64,000 nt of DNA, from positions 107,985 to 171,984 of IMG/VR virus record IMGVR_UViG_3300010354_000044, one strand, 5' to 3'. The notes below the pieces were generated by a model. It ran no database searches, was not told the origin of the DNA, and saw only the letters and a list, made by a program, of their open reading frames with translations. This DNA comes from a virus. This document shows, one piece after another, positions 14,456-22,239 of the stretch; position 1 is the first letter of the stretch; every line of letters starts with the position of its first letter. The position numbers were made by a program, and so were the translations under genes.

Positions 14456-15091
14456 ATGAAAAGAGCCAAGAATTGGGATTTCAATTCATCCTCAAATCCC
14501 CAACACATTCCTACTCCAGCGGCGCCTGCTACTGAAAGTAGAGAAAGGTTGACTACTAAAGCTGAGAGTGTACCTAAGAGAATAACACAAGGGCCCCTTA
14601 CCTTATATCCGGAAAGAATTACTAATACTAATGTGAAACCACGCCTAGCCATAGAACTAACTCGTAGGCAGCAAGTGCATGTCGTTGCTGCAGTTGTTGG
14701 TGTATTGGCATTAGTGGCTGCCGGCTCAAGCTTAGTAACCCGCAGCATCCAGAGTACGTCACCTACGGGCGATGCTATGGCTGAGTTTAACTGTGTATCT
14801 ACTAACAATGTAGACCCCACAGGGATTCAAACATTGTATAACGTACAATCTCAGGTCTTGGCAGCTAGAACCCCCAGGGATGTCCTTGGAGACCCCGGGT
14901 GTACATTAGCTAAAGAGGTCGCGTCACCTACCTTAGCTTCTCAGGTCCTTTTGTATGAAACCGATAGACTTGACGTAGTGCTGGCGGTTGTTGTAACCGA
15001 AAGTGCTGGTAAGTTCTTTGTACAAGATACGTTCTTTACAGACGGCTTTACAAGAATTGAAGTACAGCAAAGCCAGGGAGAATCACTGTGA
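14456..15091 (+). CDS. Single-pass membrane protein, 211 aa
   Basis: A polar, proline-containing head of about 70 residues, with basic residues just before the helix (ELTRRQQVH), precedes one membrane segment (about 75-92, VVAAVVGVLALVAAGSSL). The C-terminal part, about 115 residues, would lie outside the cytoplasm. Two cysteines (about residues 112 and 150) could form a disulphide there. The topology (N-in, C-out) is inferred from the positive-inside rule. No family is recognised. The stop overlaps the next gene (GTGA). Confidence 0.6.
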   Translation: MKRAKNWDFNSSSNPQHIPTPAAPATESRERLTTKAESVPKRITQGPLTLYPERITNTNVKPRLAIELTRRQQVHVVAAVVGVLALVAAGSSLVTRSIQSTSPTGDAMAEFNCVSTNNVDPTGIQTLYNVQSQVLAARTPRDVLGDPGCTLAKEVASPTLASQVLLYETDRLDVVLAVVVTESAGKFFVQDTFFTDGFTRIEVQQSQGESL

Positions 15092-15660
15092 TTATAGCTA
15101 TAGCAGGGCCCCATAGCAGTGGTAAGGATACTATTGCCGCTTTCTTAAAACCTTACGGCTTCAAAAGAATATCGTATGCGGATGAGGTTTGCCGGTGCGT
15201 ATCCCATAAATACAAGCTCCCCTACGCCCGTCTTTTAGGCTTAAATCAAGAAGATAGACTTTGGCGCAGAACACCCCATACTAGCCTGGCTGTCCGTAAC
15301 GGCGCACATTTAACCCCCTTGGATGTTCTAAATATAGAAGGGGATGGCAGCCGAGAAGTACAGCCAGATGTTTGGGTAAAGCACCTGCTGGATGTTATTG
15401 ACAAAGATCCCCAAAGTAACTGGGTGATTCCAGGTCTAAGGCGCTTGAATGAAGCACAAGCTGTTCTAGCAAGGGGAGGGCTACTTTGGTATGTTCATAA
15501 ACAGGGCCTTCCTTTAGGCCCTGAAGAGAAGGAACTCCCTTTTGTTAGGAATCTTGCTTCAGAGATTATTTATAACCAAGCAACCCTCTCTGACTTAGAG
15601 CAGACTGTAATGGGTCTAATATTAAAATTCAACATCCAGGGCGCAAATGCTACTTATTAG
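15088..15660 (+). CDS. Deoxynucleoside monophosphate kinase-like protein, 190 aa
   Basis: A P-loop at residues 7-15 (GPHSSGKDT) and the following layout (FKRISYADEV, RREVQPDVWVKHLL, WVIPGLRRLNEA, IYNQATLSDLEQTV) match the T4 gp1-like dNMP kinase family: the D-x-R-x-x-N-E segment and the C-terminal I-x-N-x-G-x-L-x-D-L. It would phosphorylate dNMPs released from host DNA to feed phage DNA synthesis. The start is GTG, overlapping the previous stop. Length is normal for the small members of the family. Confidence 0.75.
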   Translation: MIIAIAGPHSSGKDTIAAFLKPYGFKRISYADEVCRCVSHKYKLPYARLLGLNQEDRLWRRTPHTSLAVRNGAHLTPLDVLNIEGDGSREVQPDVWVKHLLDVIDKDPQSNWVIPGLRRLNEAQAVLARGGLLWYVHKQGLPLGPEEKELPFVRNLASEIIYNQATLSDLEQTVMGLILKFNIQGANATY

Positions 15661-15662
15661 TA

Positions 15663-15724
15663 GAGGCTTAAAAACGCCTCAAAAGCTGAGTGCTTTTGAG
15701 ATAGTCTGGTTTAAGCACACCAGA
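15663..15724 (+). promoter_or_regulatory. Three-hairpin leader
   Basis: Three stems follow each other: GAGGC/GCCTC (15663-15680), CTCAAAAGC/GCTTTTGAG (15678-15700, loop TGAGT) and TCTGGT/ACCAGA (15705-15724). The first two share CTC, so they exclude each other, as in an attenuator or switch. The region is the only gap between the kinase and the gene at 15760. Confidence 0.45.
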
Positions 15725-15759
15725 GATTACTTAGCTGTTAGTTATCGGCTGAAAAAGAA

Positions 15760-15960
15760 ATGTCAGAAGTAACCGTTCGTTATGTAGAGCGTGATCCAGA
15801 AGTAACCGTTCGTTATGTTGACCCTGCTACGTATGACGCTATGTGCCAGCTAGCCGCGCAGGGGTACAACGGCGATCAGATTGATGCAACCCTTGGCCTC
15901 CCTCCCATCCCCTCCCCCCAACCTCGGCAGACTACGCATGAGCAGCCCAATTATAACTAG
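15760..15960 (+). CDS. Small protein with tandem repeat, 66 aa
   Basis: The product starts MSEVTVRYVERDPEVTVRYV; the 11-residue unit EVTVRYV(E/D)xxx occurs twice, from a 33-bp DNA tandem repeat (15766 and 15799). A stretch like a UBA-type helix follows (YDAMCQLAAQGYNGDQIDATLGLP), then a Pro-rich tail from the C-rich repeat. The next gene begins inside its end. The function is unknown; the UBA-like pattern (A-x-Q-G-Y...I...L) is only suggestive. Confidence 0.5.
   Translation: MSEVTVRYVERDPEVTVRYVDPATYDAMCQLAAQGYNGDQIDATLGLPPIPSPQPRQTTHEQPNYN
15766..15831 (+). repeat. 33-bp tandem repeat, two units
   Basis: GAAGTAACCGTTCGTTATGT begins at 15766 and again at 15799; the first 20 nt are identical and the rest diverges. 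The repeat is in frame in the host gene. Confidence 0.8.
15894..15930 (+). repeat. C-rich repeat, copy 3
   Basis: CCTCCCATCCCCTCCCCCC is followed by AACCTCGGCAG. It encodes PPIPSPQPRQ at the end of the 66-residue protein. The minus strand carries GGGGGG, GGGG, GGG and GG runs. Confidence 0.65.
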
Positions 15961-16312
15961 AGTCGCTTACCAAGCCTACCAACTTAGGTGGCCGGCAGGA
16001 CAGGGAAACACGGTCCTAGATATCTCGTTCTATAGATTTAACGAGCATTATAAATTAGATACCCTGCCTGCTCCTTATGTCCTGCAGCACTGGCAGGGTA
16101 AGCCAATTGGCTACCGACGGTTTGGGTATTACTGTTCATCGGCAGATACGTATTACTCTAACTACACAGAGATAATACACGAAACCATTTGCCAACCCCT
16201 AGAGCTGCCGGATTCTACAGTTTATAGGCCGGTAGCCGTTAACATTTTTTACGGGTCAAAGATTGAATATGATTCAGGAACAATTAAAGTGGTTGCCGCG
16301 CCCGAGCGTTAG
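15938..16312 (+). CDS. Orphan protein, 124 aa
   Basis: ATG 15938 lies 8 nt after the C-rich repeat and inside the end of the previous gene. The product starts MSSPIITRVAYQAYQLRW, is tyrosine-rich and looks beta-rich. I recognise no motif. It overlaps the next gene by 44 nt in a different frame. The function is unknown. Confidence 0.5.
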   Translation: MSSPIITRVAYQAYQLRWPAGQGNTVLDISFYRFNEHYKLDTLPAPYVLQHWQGKPIGYRRFGYYCSSADTYYSNYTEIIHETICQPLELPDSTVYRPVAVNIFYGSKIEYDSGTIKVVAAPER

Positions 16313-16808
16313 AAACTCAGTTCTTATAACAGGTGCTGGCCTACTCGGATTTGTATTAATGACTCTAGTAACTTCCTCCGAAGGTACGCTGCAGGAATCC
16401 ACGTTAACAGAGCAGACCTTAAGCGCCTTAGGATATGTTAGAGGAGATATTACCCCTACAGTAAGCGTAGACGTACTTCCGGGTAGCATGCTTTTAAACT
16501 ACAAAGAGCCTGCTACTATCCATGCCTTAAGCAATGGGGTCATTACATTAGTACCAGGCTCCCCTAAATCTTATCGGCTGGAACTTATCAGCCCCTATGT
16601 AGTTCAGTTTCAACCCGAGGGCGGAAGTATAAAACTGATAAAAGACCGCTTTAAAGAAGGCGAACCTGTTTTGAAAGTAGAAGGAAGGATCGCAGTCACA
16701 ATTTATTATCGGCAAGCATCTAATGAGATTAAGCCGGTTATTACATCAGTTATTAACAACCCGCAAGAACATAAAGCTGTTATAGACTCGATTATTCCGA
16801 AACCGTAG
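16269..16808 (+). CDS. Membrane-anchored orphan, 179 aa
   Basis: ATG 16269 gives MIQEQLKWLPRPSVRNSV, then one hydrophobic helix (about residues 18-35, LITGAGLLGFVLMTLV), then about 140 residues that would lie outside the cytoplasm, beta-rich and without cysteines. It could be a signal anchor or an uncleaved signal peptide. No family is recognised. A terminator lies 50 nt after the stop. It may belong to the same envelope-directed set as the genes at 14456 and 20666. Confidence 0.55.
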   Translation: MIQEQLKWLPRPSVRNSVLITGAGLLGFVLMTLVTSSEGTLQESTLTEQTLSALGYVRGDITPTVSVDVLPGSMLLNYKEPATIHALSNGVITLVPGSPKSYRLELISPYVVQFQPEGGSIKLIKDRFKEGEPVLKVEGRIAVTIYYRQASNEIKPVITSVINNPQEHKAVIDSIIPKP

Positions 16809-16851
16809 CGCATAGCTACAGAAACAGCGGCACATAGCTACAACAACACCT

Positions 16852-16888
16852 AAAAACCCGCCCCCGGAGTGTACTGCCGGGGGTTTTT
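16852..16888 (+). terminator. Strong intrinsic terminator
   Basis: CCCCCGG (16861-16867), loop, CCGGGGG (16877-16883), then TTTTT; AAAAACCC upstream can extend the stem. It ends the 14456-16808 transcript. Confidence 0.8.
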
Positions 16889-16903
16889 GTATTGGAGAAT
16901 CGC

Positions 16904-17536
16904 ATGTACTGGATTACTACAGAGAACAGAACCCGCATTGCCCTTTCTAATCTCACGGATAACCATGTCAAGAATGTCATTGAGTATATGCACAGAGAGT
17001 ACTTAGGCCTGTATCGGCTTTGGGAGTTTCAACAGCAGTATCCCGAGGGTTCCTTATATCACTGTGGAGCTCTGTTTCCTGCTCGGGGGCGCATCGCTGG
17101 TTACTCAGAACTTGTTAAGGAAGCTGCACGGCGTGGGATAGCAGTAGAACATCCCCCAAACCCATTAACTCATGCTTATAATCCTAAGTTTGAGGGCTGG
17201 GGAAGGAGGTTGGATTACAACAAAAATAAAGAACTCTTTGAACTTTATACTCGTTGTAGTAGCTGTAGCCGGGTATACTGGGTCGGAGAATGGTTAATCG
17301 GAAGCTCAAAGGTTAGGCTGTTACGCGTTTATAACCCAGTAAGTATCGTAGAAAATAGGCGTATTCTTGCAAGGTATACGCTTGACCTAGAAAGTCCCCA
17401 CTTTTCTAGAAAATTGTCTAAGTTGATTAATTTAAGTTACAGTATAACAAATAATTATACTGTTCCTCCTAATGAAATTAACTATAAACGACAACGACGG
17501 GGACGTAAACCTAGACATTCAAGGACCACCCACTAA
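16904..17536 (+). CDS. Orphan basic protein, 210 aa
   Basis: GGAG lies 6 nt before ATG 16904, which decides against the in-frame TTG at 16892. Y/W-rich N-terminal half; C-x2-C at CSSC (about residue 113) is a possible metal ligand but has no second pair. The C-terminal 20 residues are very basic (KRQRRGRKPRHSR), and this part is encoded inside the overlap with the next gene, so it could be a by-product of that overlap. The function is unknown. Confidence 0.55.
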   Translation: MYWITTENRTRIALSNLTDNHVKNVIEYMHREYLGLYRLWEFQQQYPEGSLYHCGALFPARGRIAGYSELVKEAARRGIAVEHPPNPLTHAYNPKFEGWGRRLDYNKNKELFELYTRCSSCSRVYWVGEWLIGSSKVRLLRVYNPVSIVENRRILARYTLDLESPHFSRKLSKLINLSYSITNNYTVPPNEINYKRQRRGRKPRHSRTTH

Positions 17537-17963
17537 GGTCTATAGCTACTGGAAATTACTGTCGGAAAACAAGGAGCTTGAACTAGCAATGGCGGGATCG
17601 GCGGAGGAAATAACTTTATTCCTAGCAGCTAATCAGAAGGAGGAGGTTCACGCTGCCCCTCTTAAAAAAGCTGAAGAGCGCGTGCATCCACCTGCCCCGT
17701 CCGCCAATCCTGACATTGATTTAGAGCATAATGGATCAATCCTTAACCTACTTAAGGGGAACGAGGTTGCCTTTATTGATCCGGAAGGGTCAACAGCTAA
17801 GCAAGTGCTGGAAAATTTATTACAAAGGTACCCCTCTAATACCGATTTAGGGTTGGACAAAAAGCTACAATCTGTAGTTAGAAAATACTTAAATGACTGC
17901 CGGGGGATAGGCCAAAAAAGATCCCCTAATGGCCAAGTAAAGTATATTCTCGGAGGTGATTAA
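17472..17963 (+). CDS. Orphan acidic protein, 163 aa
   Basis: The first 65 nt overlap the previous gene in another frame. The protein has a beta-rich head (MKLTINDNDGDVNLDIQGPP), an Ala/Glu/Pro-rich middle that is probably disordered (residues 55-85) and a helical end. No motif is recognised. It shares 1 nt with the next gene (TAATG), so the two are coupled. Confidence 0.55.
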   Translation: MKLTINDNDGDVNLDIQGPPTKVYSYWKLLSENKELELAMAGSAEEITLFLAANQKEEVHAAPLKKAEERVHPPAPSANPDIDLEHNGSILNLLKGNEVAFIDPEGSTAKQVLENLLQRYPSNTDLGLDKKLQSVVRKYLNDCRGIGQKRSPNGQVKYILGGD

Positions 17964-18937
17964 TGCTTTTAGACGTACTTCTTAGCTTTCAAGCTTTAAA
18001 GCCTGAAGTTCCTAAGCAACAACCTAACAACAGCGACAGGATTGAAGTCCCTGCCCAGCCGTTCATCCCTTCCTTCGGAGGAGCCGGGCGCCAGCGGTCT
18101 GTCTATAGCCCGGAACTACAGCGAAAAATATTGGATGGCGAAGCTACGTTAGTGAGCTTTACACTTCCTGAGGGCGAGCAAGCCCCTACGCCAGCGCCAG
18201 TACCTGTGCTTCAAACTCCTTCTCTAGCTGAGCAGGTTAGTACAGGCTTAGAGCTGCTGCAAAAACCTAAGAAGCCCGTCAGAAAGATAATTGAAGTGCC
18301 TAAGTCAGCAACTGACTTCGGTTACTTATTTGAAGGCGGGTCTAACAGCCCGTTAGCTATTATGGTAGGTACTTCTGAAGGCACCAGAACCTACAATGGG
18401 GGTAAGACTCAACATTACAAAAGCCACATAGACCCAGGCAATAAGGCTGTAAACCAAGGGTCTTTCTCCTATCAACACAGTGCTGCTGGGCCTGAAGATG
18501 CGGATGCTAAGCAACTAAAAAGGCTACAAGGACAAGCCGCGGCGCTTATGCAGCAAGCTAACGACCTAGGAATCTCGGCTTATATAACCGAGTTTGCCTT
18601 TGCAATGATGATGGACCTATGTACACAAAGTCCTACTTCTTGCCTAGGCTCTACTCAAAGGCCTAGGAGCCGAGGTCTAATGGCCTACCTAGCGGATGAG
18701 ATTATTACAGCAAAAGACGAAGGGCGTGTAATTGACACAAATTACTTAGATACTTTGTCTATTGATAGCTGGGCAGAAATCAGGGCAGCAACCTACATAG
18801 ATACGACCGCTAATAACTGGACGTCAACTGGCTTAAAGCGCGCGGGCGTTCCGTTGTCTAACTCTACCTTTAATGATCAAAAGAGGCGGACCAAAAGGGT
18901 GCAAGAGGCTTATAGCCATTACCTAAAGACAAAATAG
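17963..18937 (+). CDS. Possible cell-wall-active protein, 324 aa
   Basis: A Pro-rich head of about 110 residues is followed by a conserved-looking domain starting about residue 115. It contains IMVGTSEGTRTYNGGKT, SHIDPGN and GSFSYQH, then a helical region (AKQLKRLQGQAAALMQQAND). The E-G-T-R plus H-x-D-P-G-N layout reminds me of lysozyme-like or muramidase-like proteins in cyanobacteria and their phages, where the Glu would be catalytic. There is no signal peptide. The M23 peptidase gene about 1.7 kb downstream would fit a lysis or wall-entry role. Structural (virion) location is equally possible. Confidence 0.4.
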   Translation: MLLDVLLSFQALKPEVPKQQPNNSDRIEVPAQPFIPSFGGAGRQRSVYSPELQRKILDGEATLVSFTLPEGEQAPTPAPVPVLQTPSLAEQVSTGLELLQKPKKPVRKIIEVPKSATDFGYLFEGGSNSPLAIMVGTSEGTRTYNGGKTQHYKSHIDPGNKAVNQGSFSYQHSAAGPEDADAKQLKRLQGQAAALMQQANDLGISAYITEFAFAMMMDLCTQSPTSCLGSTQRPRSRGLMAYLADEIITAKDEGRVIDTNYLDTLSIDSWAEIRAATYIDTTANNWTSTGLKRAGVPLSNSTFNDQKRRTKRVQEAYSHYLKTK

Positions 18938-18977
18938 TCCGGCATTGAAATTTATTAATTAACCCTTGGAGGGTAAC

Positions 18978-19328
18978 ATGCAACTAGCAAACTTGGTTGA
19001 GAATCAGACTACTGAGATTACTAACCTTATGGAGGACTGGAAGCAAGTAATTTACAGTAAGTACTTTGCAAGATATGCAGATATTAACGTGGAGGACCTT
19101 GTAGTTAAGCTAACAGGAAAACGTAGATCACACCGTATAGAACTTCAGTTTCCTGTAGGAAATCAAACCATTACGCTTTATAGCGGCACTATAAAGCCCA
19201 TTAGTACATTAGATCAAGTGTTGACTGGTGCGGGTAATCAAGAACAGTCATACTATTTGGCTGGTTGTTTAAACAGCACCTTGAGAGTAAGCATAACAGG
19301 GACAGAATTCCTTTGCACCGAGGAGTGA
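18978..19328 (+). CDS. Orphan, paralogue of the 19601 gene, cut by an in-frame TGA (116 aa)
   Basis: GGAGGG precedes ATG 18978. The product MQLANLVENQTTEITNLMEDWK...YSKYFARY...VVKLTGKRRSHRIELQF...TLYSGTIKPI aligns along its length with the product of the 19601 gene. Translation stops at TGA 19326, but the same frame stays open to TAA 19470. That extra part (NPKSIGAYLYTLLGDEESLTML) matches the C-terminus of the paralogue (APNELLMHLIMHNERLLLTFL). So this is either a nonsense-truncated gene or one using UGA readthrough. The function is unknown. Confidence 0.65.
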   Translation: MQLANLVENQTTEITNLMEDWKQVIYSKYFARYADINVEDLVVKLTGKRRSHRIELQFPVGNQTITLYSGTIKPISTLDQVLTGAGNQEQSYYLAGCLNSTLRVSITGTEFLCTEE

Positions 19329-19472
19329 GGTGTTGACGCTTCTCTGCAAACCTCTCAGCATGTTCTTATCAATCCTAAGTCCATAGGAGCGTATTTGTAT
19401 ACGCTGCTAGGTGATGAAGAGTCCCTCACAATGCTGGATGAAGAGCCTGTACCGGCTGAAGACGAGCTTTAA
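19329..19472 (+). pseudogene. In-frame continuation beyond TGA (48 codons)
   Basis: This stretch has no stop in the frame of the 18978 gene and encodes GVDASLQTSQHVLINPKSIG followed by a helical, acidic end. It has no ATG start near its beginning and no ribosome binding site. The match to the paralogue's C-terminus makes it a real former or readthrough coding part rather than spacer. Confidence 0.55.
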
Positions 19473-19503
19473 CTCTCACTTGCGTTACAAGTAGCACTGG
19501 AGG

Positions 19504-19592
19504 TTATATCTATAGGCCTGATAACTTTTAGGCTAATACTTATTAGGCCTGTAGATATAAGGACCGTCTGCAACACTTCAACCTATAGACGG
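19504..19592 (+). promoter_or_regulatory. Structured leader with two hairpins
   Basis: A 21-bp stem pairs 19504-19524 (TTATATCTATAGGCCTGATAA) in sense with 19540-19560, with only two non-Watson-Crick positions, both G-U-compatible, around a 15-nt loop. A second stem pairs CCGTCT (19564-19569) with AGACGG (19587-19592); the latter also forms part of the GGAGA ribosome binding site of the 19601 gene. Folding could therefore limit its translation. Confidence 0.55.
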
Positions 19593-19600
19593 AGACTAAC

Positions 19601-20011
19601 ATGAACTTAGCTACGCTAATTAACGAACATAAGATCACCCTAGATTCCCTTATACAGAATTGGAAGGCCTTAACTCATGCTACATACTTTAAACAGTATG
19701 AGGAAGTAAGTCCTGACAGATTGACAACAAAACTCGTTATCTCCAATAATCGGTACCGAATTCGCCTTGATATTTCTTTTGATTTAGGGCAGGGACCTTC
19801 TAGAGTTACGTTCTACAGCAATCTGATAGAACCTCTGCCCGCAGCATCAGATTTGGAACAATGCCCAAATCTATATAATTATGTACGCAATAACCATTGG
19901 ATTGTAGCTACTGGGTTAATGACCGTGGATAACCAGCCCATTGCGCCTAATGAGTTGTTAATGCATCTTATCATGCATAACGAACGGTTACTACTGACCT
20001 TCCTCCCTTAA
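19601..20011 (+). CDS. Orphan, intact paralogue of the 18978 gene (136 aa)
   Basis: The protein begins MNLATLINEHKITLDSLIQNWK and follows the same plan as the 18978 product (ATYFKQYEEV, TTKL...YRIRLDISF, VTFYSNLIEPLP). It keeps the C-terminal block that is lost behind the TGA in its neighbour. A GGAGA in the leader overlaps a stem. The family is unknown; there is no membrane segment or signal peptide. The duplication suggests a two-component or diverging function. Confidence 0.6.
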   Translation: MNLATLINEHKITLDSLIQNWKALTHATYFKQYEEVSPDRLTTKLVISNNRYRIRLDISFDLGQGPSRVTFYSNLIEPLPAASDLEQCPNLYNYVRNNHWIVATGLMTVDNQPIAPNELLMHLIMHNERLLLTFLP

Positions 20012-20049
20012 CCTATAACTAAAGGCTAATATACACCACAGCCTAAACT

Positions 20050-20634
20050 ATGGACAACGCACAAATTCTAGAAAACCTACATACTCTGCTGAAGGAATCT
20101 GTTGTGATTCCGCCCCAGTCAGAAGAGCAAACAACATACTTAATTGAGGATTTTGTTAAACGGCTGCTATTTCGCGCCAATAAGTACCCAAAAGTACGTG
20201 CTTGTTCCGTCGCCGTTGTTATTGACCAATTGGTCAATAAACAGACTTACCTATACCTTGAAAAGGGTAAATTGCGCGCAGCCTTCTACCCAACTGATCT
20301 AGAAAATATAGGGGACCACTATCAATATTTATCCCGGGGTCTAAATGAAAACCACCTAGAACTACAGAGTCTACACCAGCGGGTTGTAGAACTCTCAAAA
20401 GACCTACGGAATGTAAAGGAAGAAATTTCTAAGGCTGAGAAAGCGTTAGAAAATAAGCGAACCTGTATACGTAATAGCATAAAGGATCACTTCTATCAAT
20501 TTTTATTGGTAGAAACCGGGCAGCAGCCTACCAAAGTAAACCGTGAACTATTCAATTTTTATTGGGAGAGTGAAGTTACTCATGCGGAAATCCGTAATAG
20601 ATTCAAGGCCTTGAGCAGTAAGTCTGAGGAGTAA
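20050..20634 (+). CDS. Coiled-coil orphan, 194 aa
   Basis: A long heptad-like helix lies at about residues 98-140 (LELQSLHQRVVELSKDL, VKEEISKAEKALENK). N- and C-terminal parts are globular. No motif is recognised. It could be a structural or scaffolding protein, but no sequence evidence shows it. The gene stands alone with about 35 nt on either side and has no strong ribosome binding site. Confidence 0.6.
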   Translation: MDNAQILENLHTLLKESVVIPPQSEEQTTYLIEDFVKRLLFRANKYPKVRACSVAVVIDQLVNKQTYLYLEKGKLRAAFYPTDLENIGDHYQYLSRGLNENHLELQSLHQRVVELSKDLRNVKEEISKAEKALENKRTCIRNSIKDHFYQFLLVETGQQPTKVNRELFNFYWESEVTHAEIRNRFKALSSKSEE

Positions 20635-20665
20635 AGGCTGCTCTTACTCGCTATTACTAAAAGGG

Positions 20666-21382
20666 GTGCCTATTGTCAATCAACTTCAAACAGTAGTTAT
20701 GCGCCGATTACGAAATCCAGACGATTTTAGTATCGTTCCTGTAAATAATGCTAAAAATGTAATAACCCCTTACAAGAAAACAGTTAGTATTCCACCCCTG
20801 TGTATACTGGCTACGTTAGCTACCGTCAGTGCCTTGCTTTTTGGTTTACAGGGTTTTATAAAAGACAACCCTGTTGTCACTGAGGAGCAAAGTACTGCCA
20901 TTATTCTGGAGGGCGAGGCGCCCCAACTACAAGAAAACCCTGAGGCTGTATGGGGTGATCTAAGCTTTCCTATACATGCTAAATACTTCCAGCGGTACAC
21001 ATCAGGCTTTGGCTATCGTGTACACCCAACTAAAGGATTAGGTGCATTCCACTACGGCTTAGACCTAGCGGCCCCGATGGGATCGCCTATAGTGGCCTGG
21101 GCTTCAGGCACCGTTTCAGTGTCTAATTACCAGGGTGACTGCGGCGAAACGATTATTATTAAGTCAAACGAGTGGGAGTCTATCTACTGCCATGGGCAAA
21201 AAAATAGTCGTTTAGTCCGTGAAGGGGATACTGTAAAAGCAGGTCAGCTTGTTATGCTCGTTGGGAGTACAGGGGCAAGCAGCGGCCCGCACCTTCACTG
21301 GGGGTTGCGTTACCAAGGTAAATGGGTAGACCCTAATGTAGTTCTTGTGAAAATGAAGGAGCAGCAGAAGGCCAACCCATAA
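20666..21382 (+). CDS. Membrane-anchored M23 peptidase, 238 aa
   Basis: A cytoplasmic head of about 44 residues and a membrane helix (about 45-62, LCILATLATVSALLFGL) precede a LytM/M23 domain (residues 110-235). The zinc ligands and active site are all visible: H129 and D133 in FHYGLDLAAP, and H209/H211 in GPHLHWGL, with the S-S-G-P-H-L-H signature. The enzyme would cut peptide bridges in peptidoglycan from outside the membrane, so it may act in lysis or wall penetration. The GTG at 20666 and the ATG at 20699 are both possible starts; I keep the longer. A terminator follows. Confidence 0.8.
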   Translation: MPIVNQLQTVVMRRLRNPDDFSIVPVNNAKNVITPYKKTVSIPPLCILATLATVSALLFGLQGFIKDNPVVTEEQSTAIILEGEAPQLQENPEAVWGDLSFPIHAKYFQRYTSGFGYRVHPTKGLGAFHYGLDLAAPMGSPIVAWASGTVSVSNYQGDCGETIIIKSNEWESIYCHGQKNSRLVREGDTVKAGQLVMLVGSTGASSGPHLHWGLRYQGKWVDPNVVLVKMKEQQKANP

Positions 21383-21405
21383 CTTGTACGATTCAAGTTA
21401 TACAA

Positions 21406-21430
21406 ACCTCCTCCCCCTCCCCCTACCCTA
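21406..21430 (+). repeat. C-rich repeat, copy 4 (partial)
   Basis: CCTCCTCCCCCTCCCCCTACCC, just after the M23 peptidase gene. It lacks AACCTCGGCAG directly after it, though ACCGGCAGG follows at 21456-21464 as part of a terminator. The minus strand has GGG, GGGGG, GGGGG, GG runs, a good G-quadruplex candidate. Confidence 0.5.
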
Positions 21431-21431
21431 A

Positions 21432-21473
21432 AGCAGCTTGCAAAACCCCCCAAGGACCGGCAGGCTGCTTTTT
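21432..21473 (+). terminator. Intrinsic terminator
   Basis: AGCAGCTTGC (21432-21441) pairs with GCAGGCTGCT (21460-21469; one G-U) and is followed by TTTT. It ends the M23 peptidase transcript. Confidence 0.75.
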
Positions 21474-21504
21474 CTATATCTTCTAACCTATTAATCTTAT
21501 TCTT

Positions 21505-22239
21505 ATGTACAACGGAGCTGTTCTATATGAGGGCCCGTCACTATTCAACGATGAACCAATCCTTTGTATCGTGACAGGACTAACGCGCCCCAGTACTAAT
21601 ATCAAAACGGGCCCTATGGCTCAGGTCTATGTGATACCTAATCACAAGCCTACTGAAGCCATCAAAGAAGGAACTGATAACTCGGTCTGTGGTGACTGTC
21701 CACTGCGACGCACTATGTGCTATGTAAGACCAGTCACGCTAAATCAGGTTTATACCGCCTATCTAGCTAATAAGTATACCCGTAATCTAGAGTGGGCGTT
21801 GGCGCAGATTAGTATCAATAGGTTACGAGTCCGGCTAACAGCTTACGGAGAGGCGCCTGCTGTCCCCTATAACGCCTTAGAGTCATTACTACAGTTCAAA
21901 CACACTGGCTACACGCATGCGTGGCGTAAGGACATAGACGAGCGCTGGAAAGGTAACCTTATGGCAAGTGTACAGACGCTGGAGGAAGCTGAAGAAGCGC
22001 AAGCGGCTGGCTGGCGTACCTTCCGTATTACCCTACCTGACGAGCCTGTGGCTGAAAACGAAATATTGTGCTTAAATGTAAAGCATAAGCTACCTTGCAG
22101 CCAATGCCTAAAGTGTAATGGCAGGGGGCCTAATGTTGTAGACCCTATTCACGGACTACAGCATAAAATAAATACTTATACTTATTTTAGAACTACTATA
22201 CAAAATGCTGAACGAACTTCTATTGCGCACGGAATTTAA
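21505..22239 (+). CDS. Cysteine-containing phage protein, 244 aa
   Basis: The product has CGDCPLRRTMCYV (about residues 62-74) and C-x2-C-x2-C near the end (CSQCLKCNG). The first motif plus the surrounding layout (TGLTRPSTNIKTGPMAQVYVIP before, and TFRITLPDEP) reminds me of a family widespread in phages and plasmids, sometimes labelled GP88 or DUF7227; I am not sure which. The cysteines probably bind an Fe-S cluster or zinc. The role is unknown. The next gene starts 35 nt before its end. Confidence 0.55.
   Translation: MYNGAVLYEGPSLFNDEPILCIVTGLTRPSTNIKTGPMAQVYVIPNHKPTEAIKEGTDNSVCGDCPLRRTMCYVRPVTLNQVYTAYLANKYTRNLEWALAQISINRLRVRLTAYGEAPAVPYNALESLLQFKHTGYTHAWRKDIDERWKGNLMASVQTLEEAEEAQAAGWRTFRITLPDEPVAENEILCLNVKHKLPCSQCLKCNGRGPNVVDPIHGLQHKINTYTYFRTTIQNAERTSIAHGI

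Noticed and set aside
14440-14820. 126-codon ORF on the minus strand
   Set aside because: It lies fully antisense to the membrane protein at 14456, has no ribosome binding site and odd composition. It is a shadow.
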